Source of the DNA: Verrucomicrobiia bacterium
GTDB taxonomy: Bacteria; Verrucomicrobiota; Verrucomicrobiia; Limisphaerales; JAUIHU01
Assembly (NCBI GenBank): GCA_030432175.1
Contig: JAUIHU010000386.1
Coordinates: forward strand, 1 to 5,118
Length of the DNA stretch: 5,118 nt
Direction: 5' to 3'
Both the position numbers and the translations under genes were made by a program. Numbering within the stretch: the first letter of the stretch is position 1; each line of letters begins with the position of its first letter. A model generated the notes under the pieces. It did no database searches. It saw only the letters and a program-made list of their open reading frames with translations, and was not told the origin of the DNA. Shown here in pieces: positions 1 through 5,114 of the stretch.

Positions 1-321
1 CAATGGTGAATCGTGCCGCAAGATGTCCCCATGGATGTGAATCGGTCTCAGGCATGACGATATACCAAGGATTAGAGCGATGTTGGCAATATTGGATCCA
101 ATTACATTCCCAAGAGCAATACCGTCTGATCCATTCCAGGCTGCTTTAAGGCAAACAGCTAATTCTGGAGCGCTGGTGCCAAATGCGACCACTGTCAGAC
201 CAATGACCAAATGGGAAAGTCCAGATGCCAGAGCCAGCGCTACACTCCCTTTAATTAGAATCTCTGCCCCAAAATACAGAAGAACCAATCCGATCAGGAC
301 CATGATTATAGCTGTAATCAT
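1..321 (-). CDS. Sodium/calcium antiporter, CaCA (YrbG-like) family, N-terminal part only
   Basis: This is the first 107 codons of an inner-membrane cation exchanger that runs off the left edge of the window. Family members are usually about 300-370 residues with two inverted five-helix repeats, so roughly a third is present. The translation starts with a hydrophobic helix (residues 2-20). It then carries the hallmark alpha-1 repeat: GLTVVAFGTSAPEL at 41-54, followed by GNVIGSNIANIALILG at 71-86. In the family the GTSAPE Thr/Ser and Glu (here T49, S50, E53) and the Asn of GN.IGSN line the Na+/Ca2+ sites, and all are present. The ATG at 321-319 shares bases with the TGA of the thioesterase gene (ATGA overlap), which supports this start over Met7 and suggests coupled translation. 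The family is clear. The transported ion (Ca2+ or another cation against Na+ or H+) cannot be told from the sequence. Confidence 0.9.
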   Translation of the reverse strand, partial: MITAIIMVLIGLVLLYFGAEILIKGSVALALASGLSHLVIGLTVVAFGTSAPELAVCLKAAWNGSDGIALGNVIGSNIANIALILGISSCLRPIHIHGDILRHDSPL

Positions 322-722
322 ACTTGCTGAAGTTTTTCGGTGAGAAATTCAGGAAACCTGCAGGGTTTGAGATCTGTCGCTCTGACACATACATGAATCG
401 TGTGTCCTTCAGCCAGGATGTCGGTATCTCTTTTAACAGTGCACGAGGCTTTGAGGCGAGTGGATCCAATGATCTCAAACCTTCCCTCAAAAGTTAATAA
501 ATCATCATATCGCGCAGGTCTTCGATAATGACAAACGCTTTCTTTAACCGGGAGGAAATAGCCGGATTCCTCCCAAAAAGTGTATGGGATCTTGATTTCA
601 CGCAGCATTTCATTTCTGACGCGCTCAAAGTAAACAAGGTAATTCGCATAGTATACGACACCCATTTGGTCAGTGTCAGCATAGGGCACGCGATAGCTAA
701 TTTCTGTAGTCGATTTAATCAT
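318..722 (-). CDS. Acyl-CoA thioesterase, YbgC/4-hydroxybenzoyl-CoA thioesterase-like hotdog protein
   Basis: A cytoplasmic single-hotdog-domain enzyme of 134 residues, the normal family length, predicted to hydrolyse acyl-CoA (or acyl-ACP) thioesters. The signature YADTDQMGVVYYANYLVYFE occupies residues 14-33. Asp18 aligns with the catalytic Asp17 of Pseudomonas 4-hydroxybenzoyl-CoA thioesterase, and the Y..Y.N segment forms the start of the long hotdog helix. The middle (residues 53-85, with RRPARYDDLLTFEGRFE) fits the usual beta-sheet part of the fold. The ATG at 722 has no obvious Shine-Dalgarno sequence. An in-frame stop lies 18 bases upstream of it, so the start cannot move far. Its stop overlaps the start of the antiporter gene. 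YbgC is often encoded next to tol-pal genes, but no tol or pal gene is visible here. The natural substrate is unknown; short-chain acyl-CoA is only one possibility. Confidence 0.9.
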   Translation of the reverse strand: MIKSTTEISYRVPYADTDQMGVVYYANYLVYFERVRNEMLREIKIPYTFWEESGYFLPVKESVCHYRRPARYDDLLTFEGRFEIIGSTRLKASCTVKRDTDILAEGHTIHVCVRATDLKPCRFPEFLTEKLQQV

Positions 723-759
723 GGAACATGCAGGAGGCAGTCAAGCGCCTGAACTGTTT

Positions 760-781
760 GAATTGAAATTACATTCAATTC
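760..781. repeat. AT-rich inverted repeat between the VWA and thioesterase genes
   Basis: A perfect 8-bp inverted repeat, GAATTGAA (760-767) and TTCAATTC (774-781), separated by the six bases ATTACA. It lies in the 92-base gap between the VWA stop (815) and the thioesterase start (722). No run of T follows it on either strand, so it is not a standard intrinsic terminator. It could be an operator, an RNA processing or stability hairpin, or chance in AT-rich DNA. Confidence 0.4.
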
Positions 782-814
782 TCACTTTCGGAAAGGAGAG
801 CATAGCTTTCAGTC

Positions 815-2386
815 TCAACTTTGGCTGGATGACTTCCTGGATGGAGTTTGGGGATCTCGGCCGTTGTCTGCTTTTTTCTGGCCCATGGTAGCAGTAATGA
901 GACTCCCTTTGGGATTTGCTGGCTGAGGCTCCAATTTTCTTCTCCCGGGTTTTGAATTTCGATTATTTGGATCGTTGACAAGAAAACGTACTGCGCTCCA
1001 AGCAATTATAACAGAAAGTGACATAAAAATCAGCGCCCAGAAAAAGTACCGTGCAGGATGGGAATTTGACCGGGTAGAGCGCCTTTTTGGTTCTAAAGCA
1101 TCTGGATGTCGAGTCTCACTTGCGGAGTCATTCAGAGGTTTTGGCAGGATCTGAGAAGGTATCTTATTGGGAGTTTTATGATCATTTGTTGCCAGTTCCT
1201 TTCTGATGGGTGCGACAATTTTCCTGGGCTGAGTCTCTCTATCAGGTGACGAATTCTTATTTAAACTGTGATCTGACTTTGGAATTTCTGATTCTTGCTC
1301 TACTGCTTTTATTTTAGCTGTTTCCTCCTTCATCGTAGTCAGATCAGCGCCAGAAATTGCTTTATCTTTAGCAGTTTGAGCATTTGGATCAGGTAATTGC
1401 TCAGGATTCTCATTGAGCTGGTTCATCGAACTCTCAAATTCCTCGGAGCCAGCTTGAGGGGTATTTTGAACCCAATCTTCATCACTTGATTCAGGCAAAG
1501 GTCCAACAGAATCTGGATCTGATACTTCTTCTCTGGTTACGGCGCTATCGCTTTCTTGAGACTCGGCGACGGAAAGATCCTCACTCAGCGCCAAGGTTTC
1601 ATTCTGAGCTTCCTCTGCTGAATCGACCGTTTCCGGGGTGTTTTGAGATTCTTTCGGTTGAGGCGCTTGAAATGCAGGAGCTGGATCCAGAAGGAATGGA
1701 GGTGAGGAAAGGGACAATTTATTTACGCCCCAAGCCTGCCACCCCCCTTCACGCGCTTCAAGAGTTATGACAAACGGTATTTTGTTCTTTCTGACGAAAT
1801 CTTTTTGCTCTTCCAGAATTTTCTGAACCTGAAGATCGAATGGTGATCCCGTAAATGAGCTTTTCCCATCAGTGATCCAGATCAATGTCAACGGGTGATC
1901 CAGTTCAATAATAGGATTCAGGATAGAAAAAATGTCCTGGGATTTTGATGAAGAGAAAAATCTGAGAGTTTTCAAAGCTAACATGGATTTGTTCAGAAGT
2001 CGCTCATTGGACCGATTTCTCCATGTACTCACAGGGAGCAACGCTTCAGACCCGAAATCTGAGTAACTCCATACAGACACTCCGTCCCCTCCAGAAATCC
2101 GACCATCCATCCCGGTATTCAGCCAATTATAGAGAATCTCTTCGATGGCGTCCCGGTATCTACGCATGGAAAACGTATTATCAATAACTATGAGATGCCT
2201 GGAGTAGTTGGGAAACCATTCAGGATGGCTGGTTTGGGCAACCGATTTTGTAGCGAATGAGGAAAATAACAAGCCCAACAGCAACAGGATTATTCCGGAT
2301 TGAACTGACGTGTTAGGCGCTGAAAGAACGGGTTCGGCTCTGCCAGCAAAGAACCTGCAATGAAATAATTTATTTCCGAAGTCCAT
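815..2386 (-). CDS. Exported, membrane-anchored von Willebrand factor A domain protein with acidic Pro/Ser/Glu-rich linker
   Basis: A 523-residue envelope protein. A hydrophobic segment at about 31-50, ending in SVA-Q, looks like a signal peptide or N-terminal anchor after an unusually long 30-residue leader. Residues about 60-235 form a VWA-like domain. The strand HLIVIDNTFSM carries the MIDAS motif D69-x-T71-x-S73, a Thr variant of DxSxS, and a second strand LTLIWITDG holds D173. The MIDAS threonine is not obvious. Residues about 235-440 are low-complexity, rich in Pro, Ser, Glu and Gln, and probably an extended spacer. A transmembrane helix (about 447-470) is followed by a basic tail of 53 residues. 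The strongly basic stretch just before this helix leaves the topology uncertain. The ATG lies 17 bases inside the end of the ribonuclease gene; no alternative ATG, GTG or TTG precedes the hydrophobic segment. VWA domains bind proteins through a metal ion. The partner is unknown and I recognise no named family. Confidence 0.8.
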   Translation of the reverse strand: MDFGNKLFHCRFFAGRAEPVLSAPNTSVQSGIILLLLGLLFSSFATKSVAQTSHPEWFPNYSRHLIVIDNTFSMRRYRDAIEEILYNWLNTGMDGRISGGDGVSVWSYSDFGSEALLPVSTWRNRSNERLLNKSMLALKTLRFFSSSKSQDIFSILNPIIELDHPLTLIWITDGKSSFTGSPFDLQVQKILEEQKDFVRKNKIPFVITLEAREGGWQAWGVNKLSLSSPPFLLDPAPAFQAPQPKESQNTPETVDSAEEAQNETLALSEDLSVAESQESDSAVTREEVSDPDSVGPLPESSDEDWVQNTPQAGSEEFESSMNQLNENPEQLPDPNAQTAKDKAISGADLTTMKEETAKIKAVEQESEIPKSDHSLNKNSSPDRETQPRKIVAPIRKELATNDHKTPNKIPSQILPKPLNDSASETRHPDALEPKRRSTRSNSHPARYFFWALIFMSLSVIIAWSAVRFLVNDPNNRNSKPGRRKLEPQPANPKGSLITATMGQKKADNGRDPQTPSRKSSSQS

Positions 2387-2882
2387 TGGATTTTTTCTTG
2401 TGCTGAAACGCCCGTCTCTCTTTTTTGTTGTGATCTCGGATGAAACTCTCTTGTTCAGAAAGAACCTTTTTGATTTGGGTGACGAACTCTTCGCATCTTA
2501 CTGCATAACCTCCCATTGCTCGAACGGTATCCTGTTCTGCTCGATCATTTGTGACAGCGACCACATTCCCATATTCAACAAGGCGATGAGTCACACGCTC
2601 TATGACCTCATCCGCTGTTTGCCCGCTTTGAGTGAAGAGAATTTCAAAATCATCAGTATTCATTTCTCCTTCAGATCTGCGTCTCTTTTGATTTACGAAA
2701 GCTGCATCAAACACAAGTGTGATCGGGGTTTGGTAAGCAGACTGAAATTTTCGAAGGATTTGAATTAATCGATTTCGAACTTGTTCTGAATGCCTTGGTT
2801 TTCCGGGTTCCAACTCGAGCCAATGATGGGTCAGGCTGTAACCATCAACTAAAATTCTGATTATATTTCCAGATCCTTGCAT
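2370..2882 (-). CDS. NYN-domain ribonuclease, YacP/Rae1-like (PIN-fold)
   Basis: A 170-residue soluble protein that matches the YacP type of NYN/PIN-like nuclease. In Bacillus subtilis the family member Rae1 is a ribosome-associated mRNA endonuclease. The usual pattern is visible: ILVDGYSL at 10-17 (acidic D13), ITLVFDAAF at 54-62 (D59), ILFTQSGQTADEVIERV at 81-97 (D91, E92) and VVAVTNDRAEQDTV at 107-120 (D113), then the strand GGYAVRCEEFV. These acidic residues should form the metal site. The C-terminal 25 residues are very basic, with several Lys/Arg clusters, which fits RNA or ribosome binding. It heads the minus-strand gene string and its 3' end overlaps the VWA gene by 17 bases. The ATG at 2882 lacks a clear ribosome-binding site, so the start is probable rather than certain. 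Length agrees with the family (about 165-180 residues). The RNA target is unknown. Confidence 0.88.
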   Translation of the reverse strand: MQGSGNIIRILVDGYSLTHHWLELEPGKPRHSEQVRNRLIQILRKFQSAYQTPITLVFDAAFVNQKRRRSEGEMNTDDFEILFTQSGQTADEVIERVTHRLVEYGNVVAVTNDRAEQDTVRAMGGYAVRCEEFVTQIKKVLSEQESFIRDHNKKERRAFQHKKKSNGLRK

Positions 2883-2952
2883 TGAATGAGTGGTGGACGT
2901 GTGATGGGTGATTCAAAGCCAGAACAGCAAAAAGCGGTAATGACTCAGTCTT

Positions 2953-2982
2953 GCGTGATCTCTCATGTATGAGTAATCATGC
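2953..2982. repeat. Imperfect 30-base palindrome in the divergent NYN/FmdB intergenic region
   Basis: Arms GCGTGATCTCTCAT (2953-2966) and ATGAGTAATCATGC (2969-2982) are inverted copies matching at 11 of 14 positions around a central GT. The core CTCAT-GT-ATGAG is perfect. It ends three bases before the FmdB start codon, in the 103-base gap between two divergent genes. As DNA it has the shape of a site for a dimeric repressor. As RNA it would form a hairpin over the place where a ribosome-binding site should be. Confidence 0.5.
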
Positions 2983-2992
2983 GTTATGCCAA
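2964..2992 (-). promoter_or_regulatory. Candidate sigma70-type promoter for the NYN-VWA-thioesterase-antiporter genes
   Basis: On the minus strand, TTGGCA (2992-2987, five of six to the -35 consensus) is followed after 17 bases by TACATG (2969-2964, only three of six to the -10). It would give a 5' leader of about 75 bases. The weak -10 makes this tentative. The site lies inside the palindrome, so a protein bound there would be expected to affect transcription. Confidence 0.22.
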
Positions 2993-3231
2993 TTTACGAG
3001 TATAAATTATGTGAGGGTGACTGTAAGGTCTGTGGTGGGCAGTTTACTTTGCGCAGGCCACTTTCAGCGGAACCACTAACTGCTTGCCCAGCTTGTAAAA
3101 GACCCGTCAAGAAACTGATATCCACATTCAATTCTCCTCTGAAGCTCAAACCGCTTTCGGTTTCAGACGCAAAAAAAGCAGGGTTCACCGTTCTGAAAAA
3201 AGTCGGCAAAGGGGAGTACGAACGTCAATGA
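2986..3231 (+). CDS. FmdB-family zinc-ribbon protein
   Basis: A small cytoplasmic protein of 81 residues with the family's opening MPIYEY. It has two pairs of cysteines, C13-KV-C16 and C34-PA-C37, which should bind one zinc ion as a ribbon; C9 is an extra cysteine in the insertion CEGDC. The stretch LTACPACKRPVKKLIS (31-46) is the typical second knuckle and following strand. The family takes its name from a putative regulator next to formamidase/amidase genes in Methylophilus, but its molecular role in most bacteria is unknown, and no amidase gene is nearby. The tail (50-81) is basic. The ATG has no good Shine-Dalgarno sequence and is preceded almost directly by a 30-base palindrome. It is divergent from the NYN gene and convergent with the exported protein, whose gene ends 13 bases away. 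Confidence 0.88.
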   Translation: MPIYEYKLCEGDCKVCGGQFTLRRPLSAEPLTACPACKRPVKKLISTFNSPLKLKPLSVSDAKKAGFTVLKKVGKGEYERQ

Positions 3232-3234
3232 AAG

Positions 3235-3259
3235 CAACCAGGTGTCAGCTCTCTGGTTG
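3235..3259. terminator. Hairpin at the convergent gene junction, possible shared terminator
   Basis: CAACCAG (3235-3241) and CTGGTTG (3253-3259) form a perfect 7-bp stem with an 11-base loop. It starts four bases after the FmdB stop and spans the stop codon of the convergent minus-strand gene. There is no T-run on the plus side and only CTTTC on the minus side, so efficiency as an intrinsic terminator is doubtful. Its place suggests it ends or protects both transcripts. Confidence 0.45.
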
Positions 3260-4111
3260 AACTGATTGGCTGCTATCCTCATTGGAATTGGAGCCCGTGA
3301 CATTTCCCGGTTGCTGGAATGCAGTGACATCAATCGGGGCATTAGGAATCACATTTTCCACTTCGAAAAGTATGACACCTCCAAATGGAGGCTGAACCCG
3401 TATTTTAGACGGATACAAAGCGCCTTCAACTTTGAGGTACTCATCGTAGTAGACAGAGAATTTGGACACGCCATCCGAGCTGGGATTCGACTGATCTTGT
3501 CGGAGCAACAGACCGGTTATTTTGCTGAAATAAAGCAGATCAGAAACATCTGTTGCAGTTTTACACTCCAACATGTAACAGGGTTCTCCCTGAATGTTCC
3601 AAAGTCCTTTAATCTCAAGGCTTTCGTAGATTTCATCTAACTTCAAATCACGATAAAATCCATTGATCCTCCGGTGAAAAGCTATCTCATCCTTGGATTT
3701 AACAACCAATCCAGTGCCTGGCGAATGCGTCCAACCATGACTGTCTGTAAAAATTTCCGTCAAGCGGCCACTGCCAGGAAGCTGGATAGTCATTTTTCTA
3801 AAATAGGGTGGCTTTTCTTCAATGACTGCCGTCGCATTCAATCCAAAGTCGGAAATTTCCAATGAACCAACCAGTTTCCGCGATTGAACTTGGAGTAATT
3901 TATTTTTGCCTCCGAGGGCAGATATGTAGGCGTTCAGAACATTGGAAACGGAAGGTAGCGGCTCTGTCGATGGTTTTGCTGATTCTGCTTGAGCAAAAGA
4001 TTTGTAGCATACCAAACAGCATGTTAATCCGAGATAAAAATAAAGGAGAAGGTTGGATCTCACACCGCTTGCAATGGGGTTGTTCGCGAATAGGGGAATC
4101 ATCATCTTCAT
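3245..4111 (-). CDS. Exported protein resembling the LolA/LppX (outer-membrane lipoprotein-sorting) fold
   Basis: A 288-residue exported protein. After an 18-residue N-terminal region come a hydrophobic stretch (20-36) and a likely signal peptidase I site SFA-Q at 40/41. Three cysteines (31, 32, 35) lie in the hydrophobic part, but none sits in a good lipobox, so a lipid anchor is unlikely. The mature part opens with VLNAYISALGGKNKLLQVQS (58-77) and KLVGSLEIS. This is the start common to periplasmic proteins of the LolA-like antiparallel beta-sheet fold, which bind lipids or lipoproteins. It continues as alternating strands with YLLECKT-like and KITGLLLRQDQ-like segments, for example residues 180-209, and ends in a short Ser/Gln-rich tail after 268. 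C178 and C183 might pair. LolA itself is about 180-200 residues, so this is a longer relative and its cargo is unknown. The start could also be Met3 or Met4. It is divergent from the VanZ gene. Confidence 0.75.
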   Translation of the reverse strand: MKMMIPLFANNPIASGVRSNLLLYFYLGLTCCLVCYKSFAQAESAKPSTEPLPSVSNVLNAYISALGGKNKLLQVQSRKLVGSLEISDFGLNATAVIEEKPPYFRKMTIQLPGSGRLTEIFTDSHGWTHSPGTGLVVKSKDEIAFHRRINGFYRDLKLDEIYESLEIKGLWNIQGEPCYMLECKTATDVSDLLYFSKITGLLLRQDQSNPSSDGVSKFSVYYDEYLKVEGALYPSKIRVQPPFGGVILFEVENVIPNAPIDVTAFQQPGNVTGSNSNEDSSQSVQPES

Positions 4112-4120
4112 AATGTACTC

Positions 4121-4148
4121 ACTATAGGCCCCAACCTGACAAAGTGAA
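4121..4148 (-). promoter_or_regulatory. Candidate promoter of the LolA-like gene
   Basis: On the minus strand TTCACT (4148-4143, four of six) and TATAGT (4126-4121, five of six) stand 16 bases apart in the 36-base gap between the two divergent genes. The start of transcription would fall two or three bases before the ATG at 4111, giving an almost leaderless message. The -35 overlaps the first base of the VanZ start codon. I found no equally good promoter for the VanZ gene. Confidence 0.33.
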
Positions 4149-4669
4149 TGAAAATCAGAAGATCACAAAAGTTGAAAAGCCCTTTAAATGATAAGGAGAT
4201 TGCATCGAATAAAAGATACAATTGGGTTCAGAAAAGTGTGCAGCCCCTGGTTTTGCCAATAATTTGGATGGTAATTATCCGCTTGTTGTCATCTGAAGGG
4301 CTAAGCGGAGAGTCAACTTCCCGGTTTATCGGACCACTGCTTCACTGGGTGTATCCAGATTGGAATCAAGGACAATACGAACTGGGGCACCTTTTGATCC
4401 GAAAACTAGCTCATATAGTGGAATTTACGATCCTATGCGGATTGTGGATCAGGTCGTTGACTGAGCTTATTCACGGAAAAACAGCTAAGAAACCAACCAG
4501 TGTAGGTGGTGTAGTGGCTTTAAGCGCTTGTATATCAATAGTTTTTGCATGCTTTGATGAGTTTTTTCAATCCTTCACAGCATCTCGTTCGGGGCAATGG
4601 AAAGACGTGCTGATTGACGGAATCGGGGTGAGCGCAATGGTTTTGTGGGCTGTTTTGCGAAAAAAATGA
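4148..4669 (+). CDS. VanZ-family integral membrane protein
   Basis: A 173-residue inner-membrane protein with the two signature blocks of the VanZ-like family. RKLAHIVEFTILCGLW (85-100) matches the RK.AH..E pattern, and DEFFQSFTASRSGQWKDVL (137-155) matches DE..Q.F...R.....D. Hydrophobic segments lie at about 33-48, 88-106, 119-136 and 154-170, giving four probable helices. The N-terminal 27 residues are basic and polar, which suggests a cytoplasmic start. VanZ of enterococci gives low-level teicoplanin resistance, but most bacterial relatives are of unknown role and nothing here points to glycopeptide resistance: there is no vanHAX set. The conserved charged residues H89, E92, D137, E138 and R147 are all present, so the protein is probably functional. 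A weak AAAGTGA lies just before the ATG. Confidence 0.85.
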   Translation: MKIRRSQKLKSPLNDKEIASNKRYNWVQKSVQPLVLPIIWMVIIRLLSSEGLSGESTSRFIGPLLHWVYPDWNQGQYELGHLLIRKLAHIVEFTILCGLWIRSLTELIHGKTAKKPTSVGGVVALSACISIVFACFDEFFQSFTASRSGQWKDVLIDGIGVSAMVLWAVLRKK

Positions 4670-4685
4670 TGAAACTTTAGATATT

Positions 4686-4716
4686 TCTTAAACCGCTTAT
4701 TATTAATAGTTTAAGA
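4686..4716 (+). terminator. AT-rich stem-loop after the VanZ gene
   Basis: TCTTAAAC (4686-4693) and GTTTAAGA (4709-4716) form an 8-bp stem around a 15-base AT-rich loop, starting 17 bases past the VanZ stop. Ten bases later there is a TTTT. The stem is weak (mostly A-T pairs) and the tail is short, so termination here is possible but not sure. The octamer AGATATTT also occurs on both sides of the hairpin as a direct repeat. Confidence 0.35.
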
Positions 4717-4743
4717 TATTTGAATGTTTTGATCAGATGGTTG

Positions 4744-4777
4744 AAACAAAAAAAATCAAAAAAAAATCAAAAAACCA
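4744..4777 (+). promoter_or_regulatory. Phased A-tracts, UP-element-like
   Basis: Three A-runs of 8, 9 and 6 bases begin at 4748, 4758 and 4769. They are separated by TC and spaced 10 and 11 bases apart, one helical turn each. They end three bases before the -35 of the strong promoter at 4778. A-tracts in phase bend DNA, and AT-rich DNA at this place is where the RNA polymerase alpha subunit contacts UP elements in rRNA promoters. Confidence 0.6.
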
Positions 4778-4806
4778 TTGACCCGATCCCTTTGAATTCA
4801 TATAAA
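4778..4806 (+). promoter_or_regulatory. Strong sigma70-type promoter (P1)
   Basis: TTGACC (-35, five of six) and TATAAA (-10, five of six) are separated by exactly 17 bases. The expected start of transcription is near 4813-4816. The bases after the -10, AGCCGTCC, form a GC-rich discriminator, a feature of rRNA and tRNA promoters under stringent control. No open reading frame with a credible start follows. Confidence 0.65.
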
Positions 4807-4828
4807 AGCCGTCCTGTCACGAACGGGG

Positions 4829-4886
4829 CAGCAACAAACGCTGGCAACTCGCTGATTATCAATGAGTTACAAAGAATAAGTTGCTG
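4829..4886 (+). other. Possible folded leader between P1 and P2
   Basis: In RNA started at P1, CAGCAAC (4829-4835) can pair with GTTGCTG (4880-4886), enclosing a second stem AACTC (4846-4850) with GAGTT (4864-4868). Both stems are perfect but short. The region is too short and too stop-rich for a protein. It may only be an rRNA-type upstream leader; a separate small RNA cannot be excluded. Confidence 0.3.
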
Positions 4887-4920
4887 GGCTGAGAAAAATG
4901 AAAAAAAATTAAGTTTTCGT

Positions 4921-4949
4921 TTGACTCTCAGCTGGAGAATCTCTAAAAA
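4921..4949 (+). promoter_or_regulatory. Second sigma70-type promoter (P2)
   Basis: TTGACT (4921-4926, five of six) and TAAAAA (4944-4949, four of six) again stand 17 bases apart, 143 bases after the same position in P1. AT-rich DNA with runs of 5 and 8 A and a TTTT lies just upstream (4894-4917). The sequence after the -10, GTGCCTCCCC, is GC-rich. Tandem promoters about 120-150 bases apart are typical of rRNA operons. Confidence 0.55.
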
Positions 4950-4972
4950 GTGCCTCCCCTGAACGGCAGGGT

Positions 4973-4994
4973 GGAAATGACAACGGTTGTTTCC
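4973..4994 (+). other. boxB-like hairpin
   Basis: GGAAA (4973-4977) pairs with TTTCC (4990-4994). Inside, CAAC (4981-4984) pairs with GTTG (4986-4989), with TGA bulged on the 5' side. The loop is very small as drawn and probably opens by a pair. It sits directly before the boxA match, as boxB does in rRNA leaders. Confidence 0.45.
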
Positions 4995-5012
4995 GGTTCT
5001 TTGAAAATTGAA
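4995..5012 (+). promoter_or_regulatory. boxA antitermination site (NusB/S10 type)
   Basis: GGTTCTTTGAAAATTGAA resembles the Escherichia coli rrn boxA region TGCTCTTTAACAATTTA and the form GTTCTTTGAAAACT known from other phyla. In RNA such a site binds NusB with S10 (NusE) and loads the antitermination complex, which keeps RNA polymerase from Rho on untranslated rRNA. Here it stands about 37-55 bases after the presumed P2 start. Confidence 0.6.
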
Positions 5013-5072
5013 TTGTGTGATAGAAAGTGTAGGCCAGTTAAGGGGCTAGAAAGAAATTTTCTTTGAGAAAAG

Positions 5073-5114
5073 GGAGTGTAACACAGGGGATCTTGAGGAG
5101 TGTTGCACAGGGGA
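5073..5114 (+). repeat. Two-copy 24-base tandem direct repeat at the window edge
   Basis: GGAGTGTAACACAGGGGA (5073-5090) recurs as GGAGTGTTGCACAGGGGA (5097-5114), with 16 of 18 positions the same and a 24-base period. The first copy contains the small symmetric GTGT-A-ACAC. The window ends four bases after the second copy, so more copies may follow. Confidence 0.55.

Noticed and set aside
1486..1770. A plus-strand frame of 94 codons opposite the VWA linker
   Set aside because: It lies antisense to the low-complexity linker of a well-supported gene and its product has no domain-like features.
2951..2979. Plus-strand promoter TTGCGT/TAATCA giving a leaderless FmdB message
   Set aside because: The 17-base spacing fits, but only three and two of six positions match the consensus hexamers, so it is not better than chance.
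4030..4111. Lipoprotein signal in the LolA-like protein
   Set aside because: Cysteines 31, 32 and 35 are in the hydrophobic stretch, but the residues before them do not form a lipobox, and a normal SFA-Q cleavage site follows.
3266..4113. Several plus-strand frames opposite the LolA-like gene
   Set aside because: The minus-strand product has a signal peptide and a consistent beta-rich sequence along its full length; the plus-strand products look like antisense shadows.
4148..4669. Glycopeptide resistance locus
   Set aside because: Only a VanZ-family protein is present. No VanH, VanA ligase, VanX or VanRS genes accompany it, and VanZ-like proteins are widespread without resistance.
4720..4962. 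An 80-codon plus-strand reading frame after the VanZ gene
   Set aside because: Its first third is encoded by the A-tracts (poly-Lys/Gln/Asn), it runs through both promoters, lacks a ribosome-binding site, and its product has no recognisable fold.
5058..5076. Start of a 16S rRNA gene at TTTCTTTGAGA
   Set aside because: TTTGAGA resembles the 16S 5' end, but the next bases are AAAGGGAG and not GTTTGATC, so the mature rRNA does not start here.
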